Source: Borreliella chilensis (GTDB taxonomy: Bacteria > Spirochaetota > Spirochaetia > Borreliales > Borreliaceae). Taken from it: 64,000 bases of DNA. Below the pieces are notes generated by a model. The model was not told where the DNA came from. It did no database searches and saw only the letters and a program-made list of their open reading frames with translations. Location: the NCBI GenBank assembly GCA_000808095.1, contig CP009910.1, positions 620,001 through 684,000 of the forward strand, written 5' to 3'. The position numbers and the translations under genes are program-made. Position 1 is the stretch's first letter. The number at the start of each line of letters is the position of its first letter. Positions 1 through 9,500 of this stretch are shown here, in pieces.

Positions 1-935
1 ATAAAGATATGGCTTTTTCCAGGGTTGATATTGATGAGTTTAAGAGGAATAAAACCGATTTTGTTTTATGGTTTACTAATTCTAAATTTAAAGATCAGGA
101 AATGAAGTGGGATTCTCCTTGGGGATTTGGTTATCCAAGTTGGCATTTGGAGTGTGCTGCTATGAATTTGGAGTATTTTAAAGATACGCTTGATATTCAT
201 TTAGGGGGAGTTGATCATATTGGAGTTCATCATATTAATGAAATAGCAATAGTAGAGTGTTTTTTGGATAAGAAGTGGTGTGATATCTTTGTTCATGGAG
301 AATTTTTGATTATGGATTATAATAAAATGTCAAAATCGAGTGGGAATTTTATTACAGTTAAAGACTTGCAAGAGCAAAATTTTTCTCCTCTAGATTTTAG
401 ATACTTGTGTTTGACATCGCATTACAGGAATCAATTAAAATTTTCATTGAATAATCTTCAAGCAAGTAAGATTGCTAGGGAGAATATGATAAACAGGCTA
501 AGTTCTTTTTATGCTTCTTTAGATTCGGTTGATTTAAATATGCTTCATAAAGATTTGAAAAGTTTTTCCTCTAGTACAGAAGAAGAATATTATGATTTTT
601 TTGTAGAAAAAGTTTCTTTTGACTTGAATGTTTCTCAAGGATTAGCTTTGCTTTGGGAGATAATTAAATCTGAAGATTTAGGTTTTGTTTCAAAGCTTAA
701 ATTAGCGTTTATTTTTGATGAGATTATGTCGCTTAATTTAAGAGAAGAGATTTTAAAAAATTTGGAAAATAATAATGCAGTTATTGATGAGAATATGAAA
801 ACTTTGATTGAAGAAAGAAAAATAGCTAAATGTGAAAAAAATTTTAAGCGTGCTGATGAAATTAGAGACTTTTTTGCTAAAAAAGGGTTTGTTTTGATTG
901 ATACTAAGGAAGGAACTAAAGTTAAAAGAGGCTAG
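1..935 (+). CDS. cysS: Cysteinyl-tRNA synthetase, 3' part
   Basis: Class I cytosolic aminoacyl-tRNA synthetase that charges tRNA-Cys. The window opens inside the gene: the frame is open from the first base, so the ATG at 9 is internal and roughly the first third (HIGH motif and first zinc-ligand region) lies upstream. Visible are the WHLECAAMN segment with zinc-ligand Cys, the HIGGVDHxxVHH-like segment, and the [11 protein letters not shown]-binding signature, followed by the helical anticodon-binding end. It stops four bases before the next gene and probably heads the run cysS-membrane protein-glyA-djlA. The 5' truncation is a window edge, not a broken gene. Confidence 0.95.
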   Translation, partial: KDMAFSRVDIDEFKRNKTDFVLWFTNSKFKDQEMKWDSPWGFGYPSWHLECAAMNLEYFKDTLDIHLGGVDHIGVHHINEIAIVECFLDKKWCDIFVHGEFLIMDYNKMSKSSGNFITVKDLQEQNFSPLDFRYLCLTSHYRNQLKFSLNNLQASKIARENMINRLSSFYASLDSVDLNMLHKDLKSFSSSTEEEYYDFFVEKVSFDLNVSQGLALLWEIIKSEDLGFVSKLKLAFIFDEIMSLNLREEILKNLENNNAVIDENMKTLIEERKIAKCEKNFKRADEIRDFFAKKGFVLIDTKEGTKVKRG

Positions 936-938
936 TAT

Positions 939-2495
939 TTGGTTATTTTTTTAAAAAACAAATATTTTTATTTAAGCTTAATTTTTGTTATTTTTTTATT
1001 TTTATTTGTTTTTTCTGGATTTTTATTTTATTCAAAGCCAATTATTTATGATATATCTCCAATTCCCACTTCACACAAGGACATTATTGTTATTAAAGGA
1101 AGCAATTTAGGTAGTAGCACGGGAGAGATTAATATTAACAATAATTATTTGGTTAAAAGTAGTATTATTAGTTGGAATAATACTGAGATAATTTTTAAAA
1201 TTACAGAAGAAGTAAATTCTGGGCTTATTTTTGTAAAAAGTGAGAGTGGGACTAGTAACGAACTTTTTCTAGTGATTAGCAGGCAAGTCCCCATTAAGCT
1301 TAATGGGAAAAATATACCTTCGATTTTTCCAGAGGATAAAATAATTTTAAATGCAAATTCTTCAACTTTATTACAAGGTATGAATTTTTTTTCAAATTCT
1401 AGTACTATTAAAATTTTTCTTGAAACTAAGGATGAACTTTATACAATTTTGCCTCAAAATATTTTAAATGTTTCTGAGAATAAAGTAGAATTTATTTCTC
1501 CTAAAACTTTAAATTCTGGTGGTAAGCTTTATGTTTTATTGGAGGATCTTCAAAGCAATAAAGTTCCATTTTTTGTTAAAGATGATTTTTTCAAATGGTC
1601 TTTGAGCGATTCAAAACAGTTTAGAATAATTGAAGAAATTTATTTTTCTCAAGATATCAGTAGCAATTTTGATTCAAAGCCTGAAGACATTAATTTTAAT
1701 ATCTTCTATTTAAGACCAATTGAGAATGAACGTCAAAAAATTACAAAGTACGACAATGAGCATCTTGATTTTAATATTGATAATTTATTTTTTAAAAGCT
1801 TGAAGACAAATAAATTTATTTTTGAGACCCAAGTAAAGACTCATAAACTTAATTTGGAATTTTTGGATACTAAATATTTAGAAAGTATTGAGGTTAATAG
1901 AGATGTTAATAACCAAGAGTACAAAACATATGTTCAAAACAAAAGAAAAGATTATTTATCTTACGTAGCTGTTGATTTAATGCCGTTAGATTCTATGATT
2001 TTATCTATGACGGCTGGGAATAATTCAGTTTATAAGTTGTCTAAAGCAATTATTGATGTTTTGACTTTAAATTTTAAAATTGTTGAGAATAATTTAAGTT
2101 TAAAGGATGCTATTAAAGAAAGAAAAATTTCATCTAGCAATTTAATGGTTCTTACGAATTTATTATTTTTAAAGTATGAGATTCCTCTTAGAAATATAGT
2201 TGGGCTTTATTATGATTCCAATTCTCTTAAATTAAATGAACATCTTTGGTTTGAATTTTTTTTGCCTGGGGTTGGCTTTGTATATTTTGATATAATAAAT
2301 GCAGTATTATTTAAGGATAGTTCTAAGTATTTTTTAAATATATCTGAAAACTATATTCAATATGGTTGCAAGGAAGACCACGATAAAAATGGATTTTTTA
2401 ATGGATATTCAGATTCTGGGTTTTTAAGGTATAAAAGCCTAACAAACGAATCGTATTCTTTAATACATAGATTTGTTTTGGAGGATAATTTATGA
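939..2495 (+). CDS. Membrane-anchored IPT/TIG and transglutaminase-like protein (B31 BB0600 type)
   Basis: Protein of 518 residues without an assigned function. A start at TTG 939 is chosen because GAGG sits about 8 bases upstream. Residues 10-31 form one membrane segment or uncleaved signal. Residues 34-113 read as an IPT/TIG immunoglobulin-like fold (NLGSS turn, hydrophobic alternation). The C-terminal part (about 340-460) resembles a transglutaminase-like core: IPLRNIVG (415-422), H435 in EHLWFEFFLPGVGF, and D451. The position of the catalytic Cys, 19 residues before R418, is Ser399, so the domain is probably inactive as a thiol enzyme. The stop overlaps the glyA start, suggesting translational coupling. 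An envelope-facing structural or binding role is inference. Confidence 0.8.
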   Translation: MVIFLKNKYFYLSLIFVIFLFLFVFSGFLFYSKPIIYDISPIPTSHKDIIVIKGSNLGSSTGEININNNYLVKSSIISWNNTEIIFKITEEVNSGLIFVKSESGTSNELFLVISRQVPIKLNGKNIPSIFPEDKIILNANSSTLLQGMNFFSNSSTIKIFLETKDELYTILPQNILNVSENKVEFISPKTLNSGGKLYVLLEDLQSNKVPFFVKDDFFKWSLSDSKQFRIIEEIYFSQDISSNFDSKPEDINFNIFYLRPIENERQKITKYDNEHLDFNIDNLFFKSLKTNKFIFETQVKTHKLNLEFLDTKYLESIEVNRDVNNQEYKTYVQNKRKDYLSYVAVDLMPLDSMILSMTAGNNSVYKLSKAIIDVLTLNFKIVENNLSLKDAIKERKISSSNLMVLTNLLFLKYEIPLRNIVGLYYDSNSLKLNEHLWFEFFLPGVGFVYFDIINAVLFKDSSKYFLNISENYIQYGCKEDHDKNGFFNGYSDSGFLRYKSLTNESYSLIHRFVLEDNL

Positions 2496-3748
2496 TGAGG
2501 GATGATCAAATATTTAATTTAATTGAGAAAGAGAGATTAAGAGAAAAAGAACATATTGAGCTTATTGCATCTGAAAATTTTACATCTCTAGAGATAAGGC
2601 AGGCTGTTGGGAGTATTTTAACCAATAAATATGCTGAAGGGTATCCTTTGAATCGATATTATGGTGGTTGTTCTTTTATTGATGAGATTGAATCTTTAGC
2701 AATTTCAAGAGCCAAAGAGCTTTTTGGCGCAGAGTATGCCAATGTTCAGCCCCATAGCGGTTCTCAGGCCAATATGGCTGCTATAATGGCTCTTATTAGC
2801 CCTGGGGACAGGATTCTTGGTATGCAATTGTCTCATGGAGGACATTTAACCCATGGTAGTAGGGTGAATTTTTCTGGCATATTTTTTAATACCTATTTTT
2901 ATGGTGTTTCTAGAGATTCTGAGGTGATTGATTATGATGAGGTTCTTAAAATAGCTAGAGATTGTAGACCAAATTTAATAATAGCTGGTGCTTCTTCTTA
3001 TTCTAGAGAAATTGATTTTAAAAAATTTAGAGAAATAGCAGACGATGTTTCTGCTTATCTTTTGTGTGATATTGCCCATATTTCAGGTCTTATTGTCGCT
3101 GGCTTTCATAATTCTTCTATTGATGTGGCACATCTTACTACAAGTACTACGCATAAAACTTTAAGAGGACCAAGGGGTGGTATAATACTTTCTGGAAAAG
3201 ATTTTGACAGATTGGTAAACTTTAATGGGAAAGAGAGAGCTTTGTTTAATGCTGTAAATTCTACAGTTTTTCCTGGAACTCAAGGAGGTCCTTTGGTTCA
3301 TGTTATTGCGGGTAAGGCTGTTGCATTCAAAGAAGCTCTTCATAAAAATTTTAAAGAATATATTGCCAACGTAATAAGAAATACTAAAGTTATGGCTGAA
3401 TATTTTAAATCGGAAGGATTTCGGATTGTCAGTGGAGGTACAGACAATCATTTATTTTTGATTGATCTTAGTGATTTAGATCTTACAGGTGCTGATGCTG
3501 AGAAATTGCTTGAGGGTGTAAATATTACTTTAAATAAAAATGCCATTCCTTTTGACAAAAAAAGTCCTTCTTTGGCTTCTGGCATTAGAATTGGAGGTGC
3601 CGCTATTACTTCAAGGGGCTTGAATGAAAGCGATTCTTTAAATGTTGCTAAATTTATTGTTAGAGCTTTAAAGACAAGGTCTGATACTGAATTAAAACAA
3701 ATAAAAAAGGAAGTCGTAAGATTTATTAGCGATTTTGATATGCCTTAA
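2492..3748 (+). CDS. glyA: Serine hydroxymethyltransferase
   Basis: PLP enzyme that interconverts serine and glycine while loading one-carbon units onto tetrahydrofolate; cytosolic. Its 418 residues are the normal bacterial length. The PLP lysine is K222 in the TTSTTHKTLRGPRGG signature; the N-terminal ASENFTS and the VQPHSGSQAN segments are also typical. The start overlaps the end of the preceding gene by four bases, with GGAGG located inside that gene's last codons. ATG ATG doubles the start; the first is used. Shares an operon with cysS and the J-domain gene. Confidence 0.97.
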   Translation: MMRDDQIFNLIEKERLREKEHIELIASENFTSLEIRQAVGSILTNKYAEGYPLNRYYGGCSFIDEIESLAISRAKELFGAEYANVQPHSGSQANMAAIMALISPGDRILGMQLSHGGHLTHGSRVNFSGIFFNTYFYGVSRDSEVIDYDEVLKIARDCRPNLIIAGASSYSREIDFKKFREIADDVSAYLLCDIAHISGLIVAGFHNSSIDVAHLTTSTTHKTLRGPRGGIILSGKDFDRLVNFNGKERALFNAVNSTVFPGTQGGPLVHVIAGKAVAFKEALHKNFKEYIANVIRNTKVMAEYFKSEGFRIVSGGTDNHLFLIDLSDLDLTGADAEKLLEGVNITLNKNAIPFDKKSPSLASGIRIGGAAITSRGLNESDSLNVAKFIVRALKTRSDTELKQIKKEVVRFISDFDMP

Positions 3749-3774
3749 TTGTGTTTGGAGGTTATGATCAATAA

Positions 3775-4527
3775 ATGCCAAGCTTGATTAGAATGTTCTT
3801 TTTAGTGTTGTTGCTTATTTTTATTTTTAACCCCATTTTAATAGGGATGCTTTTTATATTATTTCCTTTTATTTTAATATTGTTTAGTTTTTTAGGTGTT
3901 TTTAGAATATATCTTACAAGAGGTTACTCATATTCTAGGTCTAGAGAGTTTGAATTTTATAAACTTTCATTTTTATTAATGTCTAAATTGCTATCTATTT
4001 TGGGAACTGTAACAGGAGAGCAGCTAAGCTATGTTAATTTTATTATTAATTCTTTGAATTTGTCTGAACGCGGTAAATCAGAATTGTATACTATCTTTCA
4101 TTCTGCTATTACTAAGAATAATAATGCGGATAAAATTTTGTATACTCTTAAGCTCGGTTATTTCCAGCATAAAGATCTTTTTATATGGCTTTTTGCTTCT
4201 CTTAAAGAAATTAACAGACTTTCTAGGCATAAAAACTTAGAAGCTGAAAAATTTATTTCTTATGTTGGGGTTTTTCTTGAGCTTGAATCTGATGGTTATG
4301 AAGCTTATAAAGATGTTAATATTAAAATTGTAAATCCTTATAGTGTTTTGGGTTTGACTTACAGTGCTGGTGATGACGAGGTTAAAAAGGCTTATAAAAG
4401 CCTTGTTATAAAATATCATCCTGATAAGTTTACAAATGATCCTATAAGACAAAAAGATGCAAATGATAAATTTATTAAAATTCAAGATGCTTATGAAAAG
4501 ATTTGCAAAGAAAGAAATATGAAGTAA
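3775..4527 (+). CDS. Membrane-anchored J-domain co-chaperone, DjlA-type
   Basis: Protein of 250 residues. Residues 5-47 are strongly hydrophobic (one or two membrane spans), about 60-150 look like the helical TerB-like middle of DjlA proteins, and 187-247 form a J domain with HPD at 215-217. It should dock DnaK to the inner membrane and stimulate its ATPase. The order (membrane, TerB-like, J at the C-terminus) fits DjlA rather than DnaJ. GGAGG at 3757-3761 lies 13 bases before this ATG; a nearer ATG at 3763 opens only a seven-codon frame, so 3775 is preferred. Last gene before a bidirectional terminator. Confidence 0.85.
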   Translation: MPSLIRMFFLVLLLIFIFNPILIGMLFILFPFILILFSFLGVFRIYLTRGYSYSRSREFEFYKLSFLLMSKLLSILGTVTGEQLSYVNFIINSLNLSERGKSELYTIFHSAITKNNNADKILYTLKLGYFQHKDLFIWLFASLKEINRLSRHKNLEAEKFISYVGVFLELESDGYEAYKDVNIKIVNPYSVLGLTYSAGDDEVKKAYKSLVIKYHPDKFTNDPIRQKDANDKFIKIQDAYEKICKERNMK

Positions 4528-4547
4528 TTAATTTTTTGTGAAGATAA

Positions 4548-4578
4548 AAAAAAAGAAGGGCAAAACCCTTCTTTTTTT
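4548..4578. terminator. Bidirectional terminator between djlA-like gene and p66
   Basis: A perfect 13-bp stem (AAAAAAAGAAGGG, 4548-4560, with CCCTTCTTTTTTT, 4566-4578) encloses a 5-base loop. A-tract and T-tract flank the GC core, so it can terminate transcription from both convergent genes. Confidence 0.9.
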
Positions 4579-4582
4579 ATTG

Positions 4583-6445
4583 TTAGCTTCCACTGTAGGC
4601 TATTTTGAATTGCAAGAAAGCACTACCAATAGCGGCATTATTTGTGTTTTTATTAGCAAGTTCTATAATGTTATTTGAATCCCATCCAAGAGAAATTGTT
4701 GTAAATCTTATTAGTTTTTCAAGACTAAGCCCTGTTTTTAAATAAATTTTTGTAGCATCGCTTGAGATTTTATTAGAAGGTCCTAAAAGGTATGCTCCAA
4801 TATAGGGTACTACATATGCTTCTGTTGAGATGGATGCTATTGGGATTGCATAATCAAAATATAAAGCCATACCGATTTTCATTGCATTCTCAAATGTCAA
4901 ATTAGGAGTTAAAGTTTGTGTGCTTGTTGATGAACTTTGTTGGCTTTGATTGTTTGGATTAGTGTTTGGAATTGCTGTAGGGTAGTTTTCTACAGATTTT
5001 TGTCTTAAAATGTCATAAAGACCGATAGATGTTATCCATCCTAGTCCATTCACAAGCCCTTTTTTATTGTCTTCATAGCTTGAGATTTCAACATTTAAGC
5101 TTTGAAATGCATTTTCTGATATGGTTTTTAATTTTTTTTCTGTATCCTTGGATCTGTAAAGATTTTGTCCGTAGCTTATTCCTAGTGCAACTCCAGATTT
5201 TTTGTCTTGTTCTCCAAATAGTCTTGTGCTGTAGGAGTCAGATCCCTTAATCTTCCAAGATTCTTTCTTGCCATCGACTTTATTCCAAGCAAATCCTATG
5301 CTTGCTCCTGCTGAGAACGCAATTCCTAGTTCTTGATTTTTGCTGAAATTAAGAGCATTGTCTTTTGGATCAAATATATCTTCGGCTTTTTTGCTAGGAT
5401 CTGAGGCTATTCCTTTTTTGGAATTTGCTGCTTTTGATATATGTCCAAATACAGAAAAATCGCTTGCAAAAGGATCTATGCCAAAATCAGTACCCATTTG
5501 TAAAATAAGATAGGTATTTTTATTATTGATTTTTGTTAGTCCAAATTTATATTGAGCTCCCAGAGATGCTAAAATGGCAGAATTTGATAAAGTTGGACTT
5601 AATAAATCGTTATCAACTACAGATTTATCTTTTAAAGAGTACGCTATTGATGAGTTGTTGAATGTTTCATTTCCATAAGCCCCTGATAAGCCAAAATTTA
5701 ATTCAAAAGGTGTTTCTGCAATTACAGATTCAGTATTTTCTTCTTGATCAAGTAGGTTTTTTATTGGCTTCCATGTTGCTTGAATTCCATAAAGTATTCC
5801 TTGATAAGTCTTATTGTATGGGGTGTCTTTGTCATTTTCTTGATTTCTGTTCCCTGTGCCTGTTCCCCCTATTGCAAATGTAAGGTCGAGTTGTGGAAGT
5901 TTGTATCCCAGCTGGATTGTTCCTATGCTTTTAGAAGTTCCTCTTGCAATAATTGTTCCCCGTACTGCTCTATCATTGCTTGGAAATCCATAATAAGTGC
6001 TTTTAAATCCAGTCATAGGTGCAAAACTAAATAAAGATTCTTTATTAAAGTCAAAATCTGTCATAGTGCTTATTTTAATAAAAAAATCGTATATATTGAT
6101 TTGGGATGTAATATCTCCCACATCAATTTTAAATTGATCACCTTTTTTGCCGTCTGCTTTTAATGCAAGATCTTCTACTTTAATATAAGCTGAGAATGGG
6201 TCGTCTTTACCTAATTCGGGATTAGTTTCAAATGGTTTAAGTTTAATAGTAATTTTGCTTTTATTTTCAAACCCAGGAACAAGTTCATCTATATCGAATC
6301 TGAACTCACTTGTGTTTTCAAATCCAAATGTAGGTATCCATGGGTTTATTTTAAATATATCATTTTCTTTTAATGCATCTGCTGCAAATATTGATACAGA
6401 TGTAGTTAAAAATATAATCAATTTATATAAGATATTATCTTTCAT
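4583..6445 (-). CDS. p66: P66 outer-membrane porin and integrin-binding adhesin
   Basis: Outer-membrane beta-barrel that forms large channels and binds beta3 integrins (established for B. burgdorferi P66, BB0603). 620 residues here, with a signal peptide of about 21 residues ending FA-ADA and long amphipathic strands ending in a C-terminal aromatic-rich strand. The integrin-binding segment QENDKD is at 202-207; its acidic residues D205 and D207 correspond to mature D184 and D186. A Ser/Thr/Gln/Asn-rich loop near 495-520 is the likely variable surface loop. GGAAGG precedes the ATG. Monocistronic: terminator downstream, its own upstream region with a long inverted repeat. Many differences from B31 suggest another strain or genospecies. 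Confidence 0.97.
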   Translation of the reverse strand: MKDNILYKLIIFLTTSVSIFAADALKENDIFKINPWIPTFGFENTSEFRFDIDELVPGFENKSKITIKLKPFETNPELGKDDPFSAYIKVEDLALKADGKKGDQFKIDVGDITSQINIYDFFIKISTMTDFDFNKESLFSFAPMTGFKSTYYGFPSNDRAVRGTIIARGTSKSIGTIQLGYKLPQLDLTFAIGGTGTGNRNQENDKDTPYNKTYQGILYGIQATWKPIKNLLDQEENTESVIAETPFELNFGLSGAYGNETFNNSSIAYSLKDKSVVDNDLLSPTLSNSAILASLGAQYKFGLTKINNKNTYLILQMGTDFGIDPFASDFSVFGHISKAANSKKGIASDPSKKAEDIFDPKDNALNFSKNQELGIAFSAGASIGFAWNKVDGKKESWKIKGSDSYSTRLFGEQDKKSGVALGISYGQNLYRSKDTEKKLKTISENAFQSLNVEISSYEDNKKGLVNGLGWITSIGLYDILRQKSVENYPTAIPNTNPNNQSQQSSSTSTQTLTPNLTFENAMKIGMALYFDYAIPIASISTEAYVVPYIGAYLLGPSNKISSDATKIYLKTGLSLEKLIRFTTISLGWDSNNIIELANKNTNNAAIGSAFLQFKIAYSGS

Positions 6446-6513
6446 AATTATACCTTCCTATTGTAACTATAAACTTTGTTAGTTGTAGTTATTTATTAAA
6501 TATTTTAATAAAT

Positions 6514-6565
6514 AATATTATATACATGCTATTATATTTTTACATAACAGCATGTATATAATATT
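6514..6565. repeat. Perfect 17-bp inverted repeat upstream of p66
   Basis: Arms AATATTATATACATGCT (6514-6530) and its exact reverse complement (6549-6565) are separated by 18 bases. Each arm contains a TATAAT-like core. A p66 promoter can be drawn with -35 TTGAAT (complement of 6582-6587) and -10 TATTAT (complement of 6558-6563, 18-bp spacer), which places the -10 inside the distal arm. It could be an operator or a cruciform. It has no T-tract, and the nearest gene on the other side (lctP) has its own hairpin, so it is not simply a terminator. Confidence 0.75.
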
Positions 6566-6587
6566 AAAATATTGGGTAAAAATTCAA
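6558..6587 (-). promoter_or_regulatory. Candidate p66 promoter
   Basis: On the minus strand TTGAAT and TATTAT are spaced 18 bases apart, about 110 bases before the p66 start codon. The -10 overlaps the inverted repeat. In sequence this AT-rich, chance matches are common, so this is tentative. Confidence 0.4.
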
Positions 6588-6630
6588 GATCATATTAGAA
6601 TTTTATTATTTTTATCTTATTCAAATATAT

Positions 6631-6666
6631 AAATAAGATTAACTTTGTCATTAATTAATCTTATTT
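6631..6666 (-). terminator. lctP: Terminator after the lactate permease gene
   Basis: A perfect 12-bp stem (AAATAAGATTAA, 6631-6642, with TTAATCTTATTT, 6655-6666) has a 12-base loop. It lies 17 bases past the lctP stop on the minus strand and is AT-only, so it is a weak but plausible terminator. Confidence 0.55.
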
Positions 6667-6682
6667 ATTTTAAACGATTAAT

Positions 6683-8191
6683 TTATATTAAATAAACCAA
6701 CAGTCCTGTTGCTAAAATGTAACATAAAGCGTAAATTATTGTTTTTGATAAAAGTTTGCCTTCTTGCCCAATTAATCCGGCAGTTGTTGCTGCTATTGTG
6801 ATGTTTTGAGGAGAAATCATTTTTCCTCCAGTTGCTCCTGTTGTATTTGCTGCTGCAAGCCAGTAAGGATTTGTTCCAATATTTTCTGCCATTTGTGTTT
6901 GCAAAGGTCCAAAAAGAACATTTGAAACTGTGTCACTTCCTGTTAAGAATGTACCAATAGCTCCAATTAGTGGGCTAAATAATGGGCCAAATTTACCTGT
7001 TATTATTGAGATTCCATTAGCAAGATCTCTTATCATTCCACTATGTGTCATCAATCTTGATATTGCAACGATGCATATGATGATAAATGAAGATAATGCC
7101 ATTTTTTTTAAGGTTAGCAAGAATATTTTTAGTTGTTTTGATATTGGGATCCCCCGTATTGAATAGGATATTACTGTGGCAAGTATAATCAAGAAACCCG
7201 GAGATATGATCCATTTGAAGTGTAAGGGATTTGCTTCTGGGTAAACGCTAATAGTGCTTTGAAAAGTTTTTAGGTATTCATGAATTTTGTTAAAAAGAGG
7301 AGATACAAGGATTATAAATACCACTATTAAAATGTAGGGTGAACAAGCAATAATTCCTTTTGAAAGGGGCATTGTGCTCGTATTCTTGCTTTGGCAATTG
7401 TTAGCGTATTCATTTCTAAAAAGCTTTGCATAAACTATTGTTATTGTCATAGAAAGGATGCTTCCAAGTATTGCAGGAAGTTCTGGACCCAGAGTTTTTG
7501 ATATAAATATTTGAGATATTGCCATTGACATTCCTGAGAGTAGGGTAAGAAGGAATATTCCTTTTAATCCTTTAATGCCCCCTCCTGTAAGAATTACCAA
7601 TACAAAAGGTATTGTTAAGGTTGGGAGTATTAGTTGCAATGCAATATCAGATGAAAGTATGTTAACATCTAAGTTGGTTGCTTGAGCTAAAGATATTATG
7701 GGGATTCCCACAGATCCATAAGCGGTTGATGAGGTATTCATTATCAAACAAATTAAGCAGGCAAAAAATGGTTCAAATCCCATTGCTATTAATATTGATA
7801 CGGGGATTGCAACGGCAGTTCCGTATCCAGCAACTCCTTCTAAGAAGTTCCCAAATCCCCATGCTACTAGTAAGACTATAATTCTTTTATCAGAAGATAC
7901 ACTTGATAATATATTTTTAATAGTCTCAATATCTTTTTGATCTTCTGACATTTTGTATGTGAATATGGCGGCAATAATAACGGTTGCTATTGGCCATATT
8001 CCCATTAGGGTGCCTTCAAGTATTGCAAGACTTGTGTTTACCATTCCTAAGTTTTTATAAAATATAACTATAGCAATAGTAGTTATTAGTGATATAGGTA
8101 TTACATAGTAAGCAGGTTTTTTTATTATGCCAAGTCCAATAATTATTAGGATTATAGGCACCAAAGCCGTTATAAAATCGTAAGAATTCAT
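6683..8191 (-). CDS. lctP: L-lactate permease
   Basis: Polytopic inner-membrane transporter of the LctP family, which moves lactate with protons. 502 residues with about a dozen hydrophobic spans. Family hallmarks visible are the GxGNFLEGVAGYGTAVAIP stretch near 113-130 and a C-terminal TGSDTxSNxLFGPLQ and ANTTGATGGKMISPQ region. In this glycolytic, lactate-producing bacterium export is the likely direction (inference). AGGAGCC lies well placed before the ATG. It is transcribed alone and diverges from dacA across about 70 bases. Confidence 0.93.
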   Translation of the reverse strand: MNSYDFITALVPIILIIIGLGIIKKPAYYVIPISLITTIAIVIFYKNLGMVNTSLAILEGTLMGIWPIATVIIAAIFTYKMSEDQKDIETIKNILSSVSSDKRIIVLLVAWGFGNFLEGVAGYGTAVAIPVSILIAMGFEPFFACLICLIMNTSSTAYGSVGIPIISLAQATNLDVNILSSDIALQLILPTLTIPFVLVILTGGGIKGLKGIFLLTLLSGMSMAISQIFISKTLGPELPAILGSILSMTITIVYAKLFRNEYANNCQSKNTSTMPLSKGIIACSPYILIVVFIILVSPLFNKIHEYLKTFQSTISVYPEANPLHFKWIISPGFLIILATVISYSIRGIPISKQLKIFLLTLKKMALSSFIIICIVAISRLMTHSGMIRDLANGISIITGKFGPLFSPLIGAIGTFLTGSDTVSNVLFGPLQTQMAENIGTNPYWLAAANTTGATGGKMISPQNITIAATTAGLIGQEGKLLSKTIIYALCYILATGLLVYLI

Positions 8192-8261
8192 AAAAAATGG
8201 CTCCTTTTTCTGTTGTATTATATTAACAATTAATAAATAATATATAATTTAATATTACAAC

Positions 8262-9500
8262 ATGAAGAGTATCTGCGCTATTGAAAAATTGCTGTTAACT
8301 TTATTTTTAAATTTTTTATTGCTTTGTGACAATCTTTTTGCAGTTAAATTAACTGCAATTAATGAATTATCAAAGCATGCAAAATCAATAGTTTTGATGG
8401 ATTGTGGTACTAATCGGATACTTTATTCTAAGGAACCTAATTTACTTTTTCCCCCAGCATCACTTACAAAGATTGTTACAATTTATACAGCTTTGATTGA
8501 GGCTGAAAAGCGGAATATAAAATTAACAAGCGCAGTTCCTATTAGTGATTCTGCTTCATATTATAATGCACCTTTGAATTCTTCTTTAATGTTTTTAGAA
8601 AAGGGTCAAATTGTTAATTTTGAAGAAATTCTAAAAGGACTTTCGGTTTCTTCAGGTAATGACGCGGCCATTGCAATTGCTGAGTTTGTAGTAGGTGATT
8701 TAAACAGCTTTGTTAATTTAATGAATATTAATGTTTTGAATTTAGGACTTTTGAATATGCATTTTGTCGAACCTTCTGGATATAGCAATGAAAATAAAAT
8801 TACAGCGTTAGATATGGCTTTTTTTGTAAAATCTTATTTAGAAAAGTTTAAGTTTATGCTTAATATTCATTCTTTGAAGGATTTTGTTTATCCAAAGAAT
8901 AAAAATTTAGGAACTACTTTATCATCGAAATTTTTAAACTTAAAACAAAAAAATGCAAATCTATTAATATATGATTATCCTTATGCAGACGGTCTTAAAA
9001 CAGGATATATTAAGGAATCGGGTTTAAATCTTGTTGCTACTGCCAAAAAGGGTAAAAGAAGATTAATCGCAGTTATATTGGGGGTTGAAAAGGGGCTTAA
9101 TGGATATGGAGAGAAGTTGCGAGCTTTGATTGCAAAAAATTTATTTGAGTATGGATTTAATGAGTATTCTAAATTTCCTTTAATAGTAAAATTAAAAGAA
9201 AAAGTCTATAATGGTACAGTAGATGCAGTTGCTCTTTTTTCTAAAGAGCCTTTTTATTATGTTTTGACAAGAGATGAATTTGATAAAATTAATATAAGTT
9301 ATACTATTGATAAGTTGGTTGCTCCTCTTAGTGGGGATAAGCCTGTTGGGAGGGCTATGATTTTTTTAGAAAATGAAAAATTGGGGGATATTGCTTTGTT
9401 TAGCAGCAAAGTAAATAAATTAGGATTTTGGCAAAGTCTTTATAAGAGTTTTTTAAATTTTTTTCAAGAGAGTATTAAATTTTATGTTAAATCATTTTAA
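8262..9500 (+). CDS. dacA: D-alanyl-D-alanine carboxypeptidase (PBP5-type)
   Basis: Serine peptidase that trims the terminal D-Ala of peptidoglycan stem peptides in the periplasm. 412 residues with a signal peptide in the first 27. All three active-site motifs are present: SLTK (67-70), SGN (131-133) and KTG (246-248). The C-terminal beta domain and a short amphipathic tail follow. The ATG is preceded by TATAAT at 8243-8248 with no obvious Shine-Dalgarno in the 13 bases between, so the leader may be very short. Its end overlaps cheD by 17 bases. Confidence 0.94.
   Translation: MKSICAIEKLLLTLFLNFLLLCDNLFAVKLTAINELSKHAKSIVLMDCGTNRILYSKEPNLLFPPASLTKIVTIYTALIEAEKRNIKLTSAVPISDSASYYNAPLNSSLMFLEKGQIVNFEEILKGLSVSSGNDAAIAIAEFVVGDLNSFVNLMNINVLNLGLLNMHFVEPSGYSNENKITALDMAFFVKSYLEKFKFMLNIHSLKDFVYPKNKNLGTTLSSKFLNLKQKNANLLIYDYPYADGLKTGYIKESGLNLVATAKKGKRRLIAVILGVEKGLNGYGEKLRALIAKNLFEYGFNEYSKFPLIVKLKEKVYNGTVDAVALFSKEPFYYVLTRDEFDKINISYTIDKLVAPLSGDKPVGRAMIFLENEKLGDIALFSSKVNKLGFWQSLYKSFLNFFQESIKFYVKSF

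Noticed and set aside
1..935. Truncated cysS as a pseudogene
   Set aside because: The frame is open to the first base; truncation is due to the window edge.
5029..6034. Plus-strand ORFs opposite p66
   Set aside because: Short, overlapping each other, without ribosome-binding sites; shadows of the p66 reading frame.
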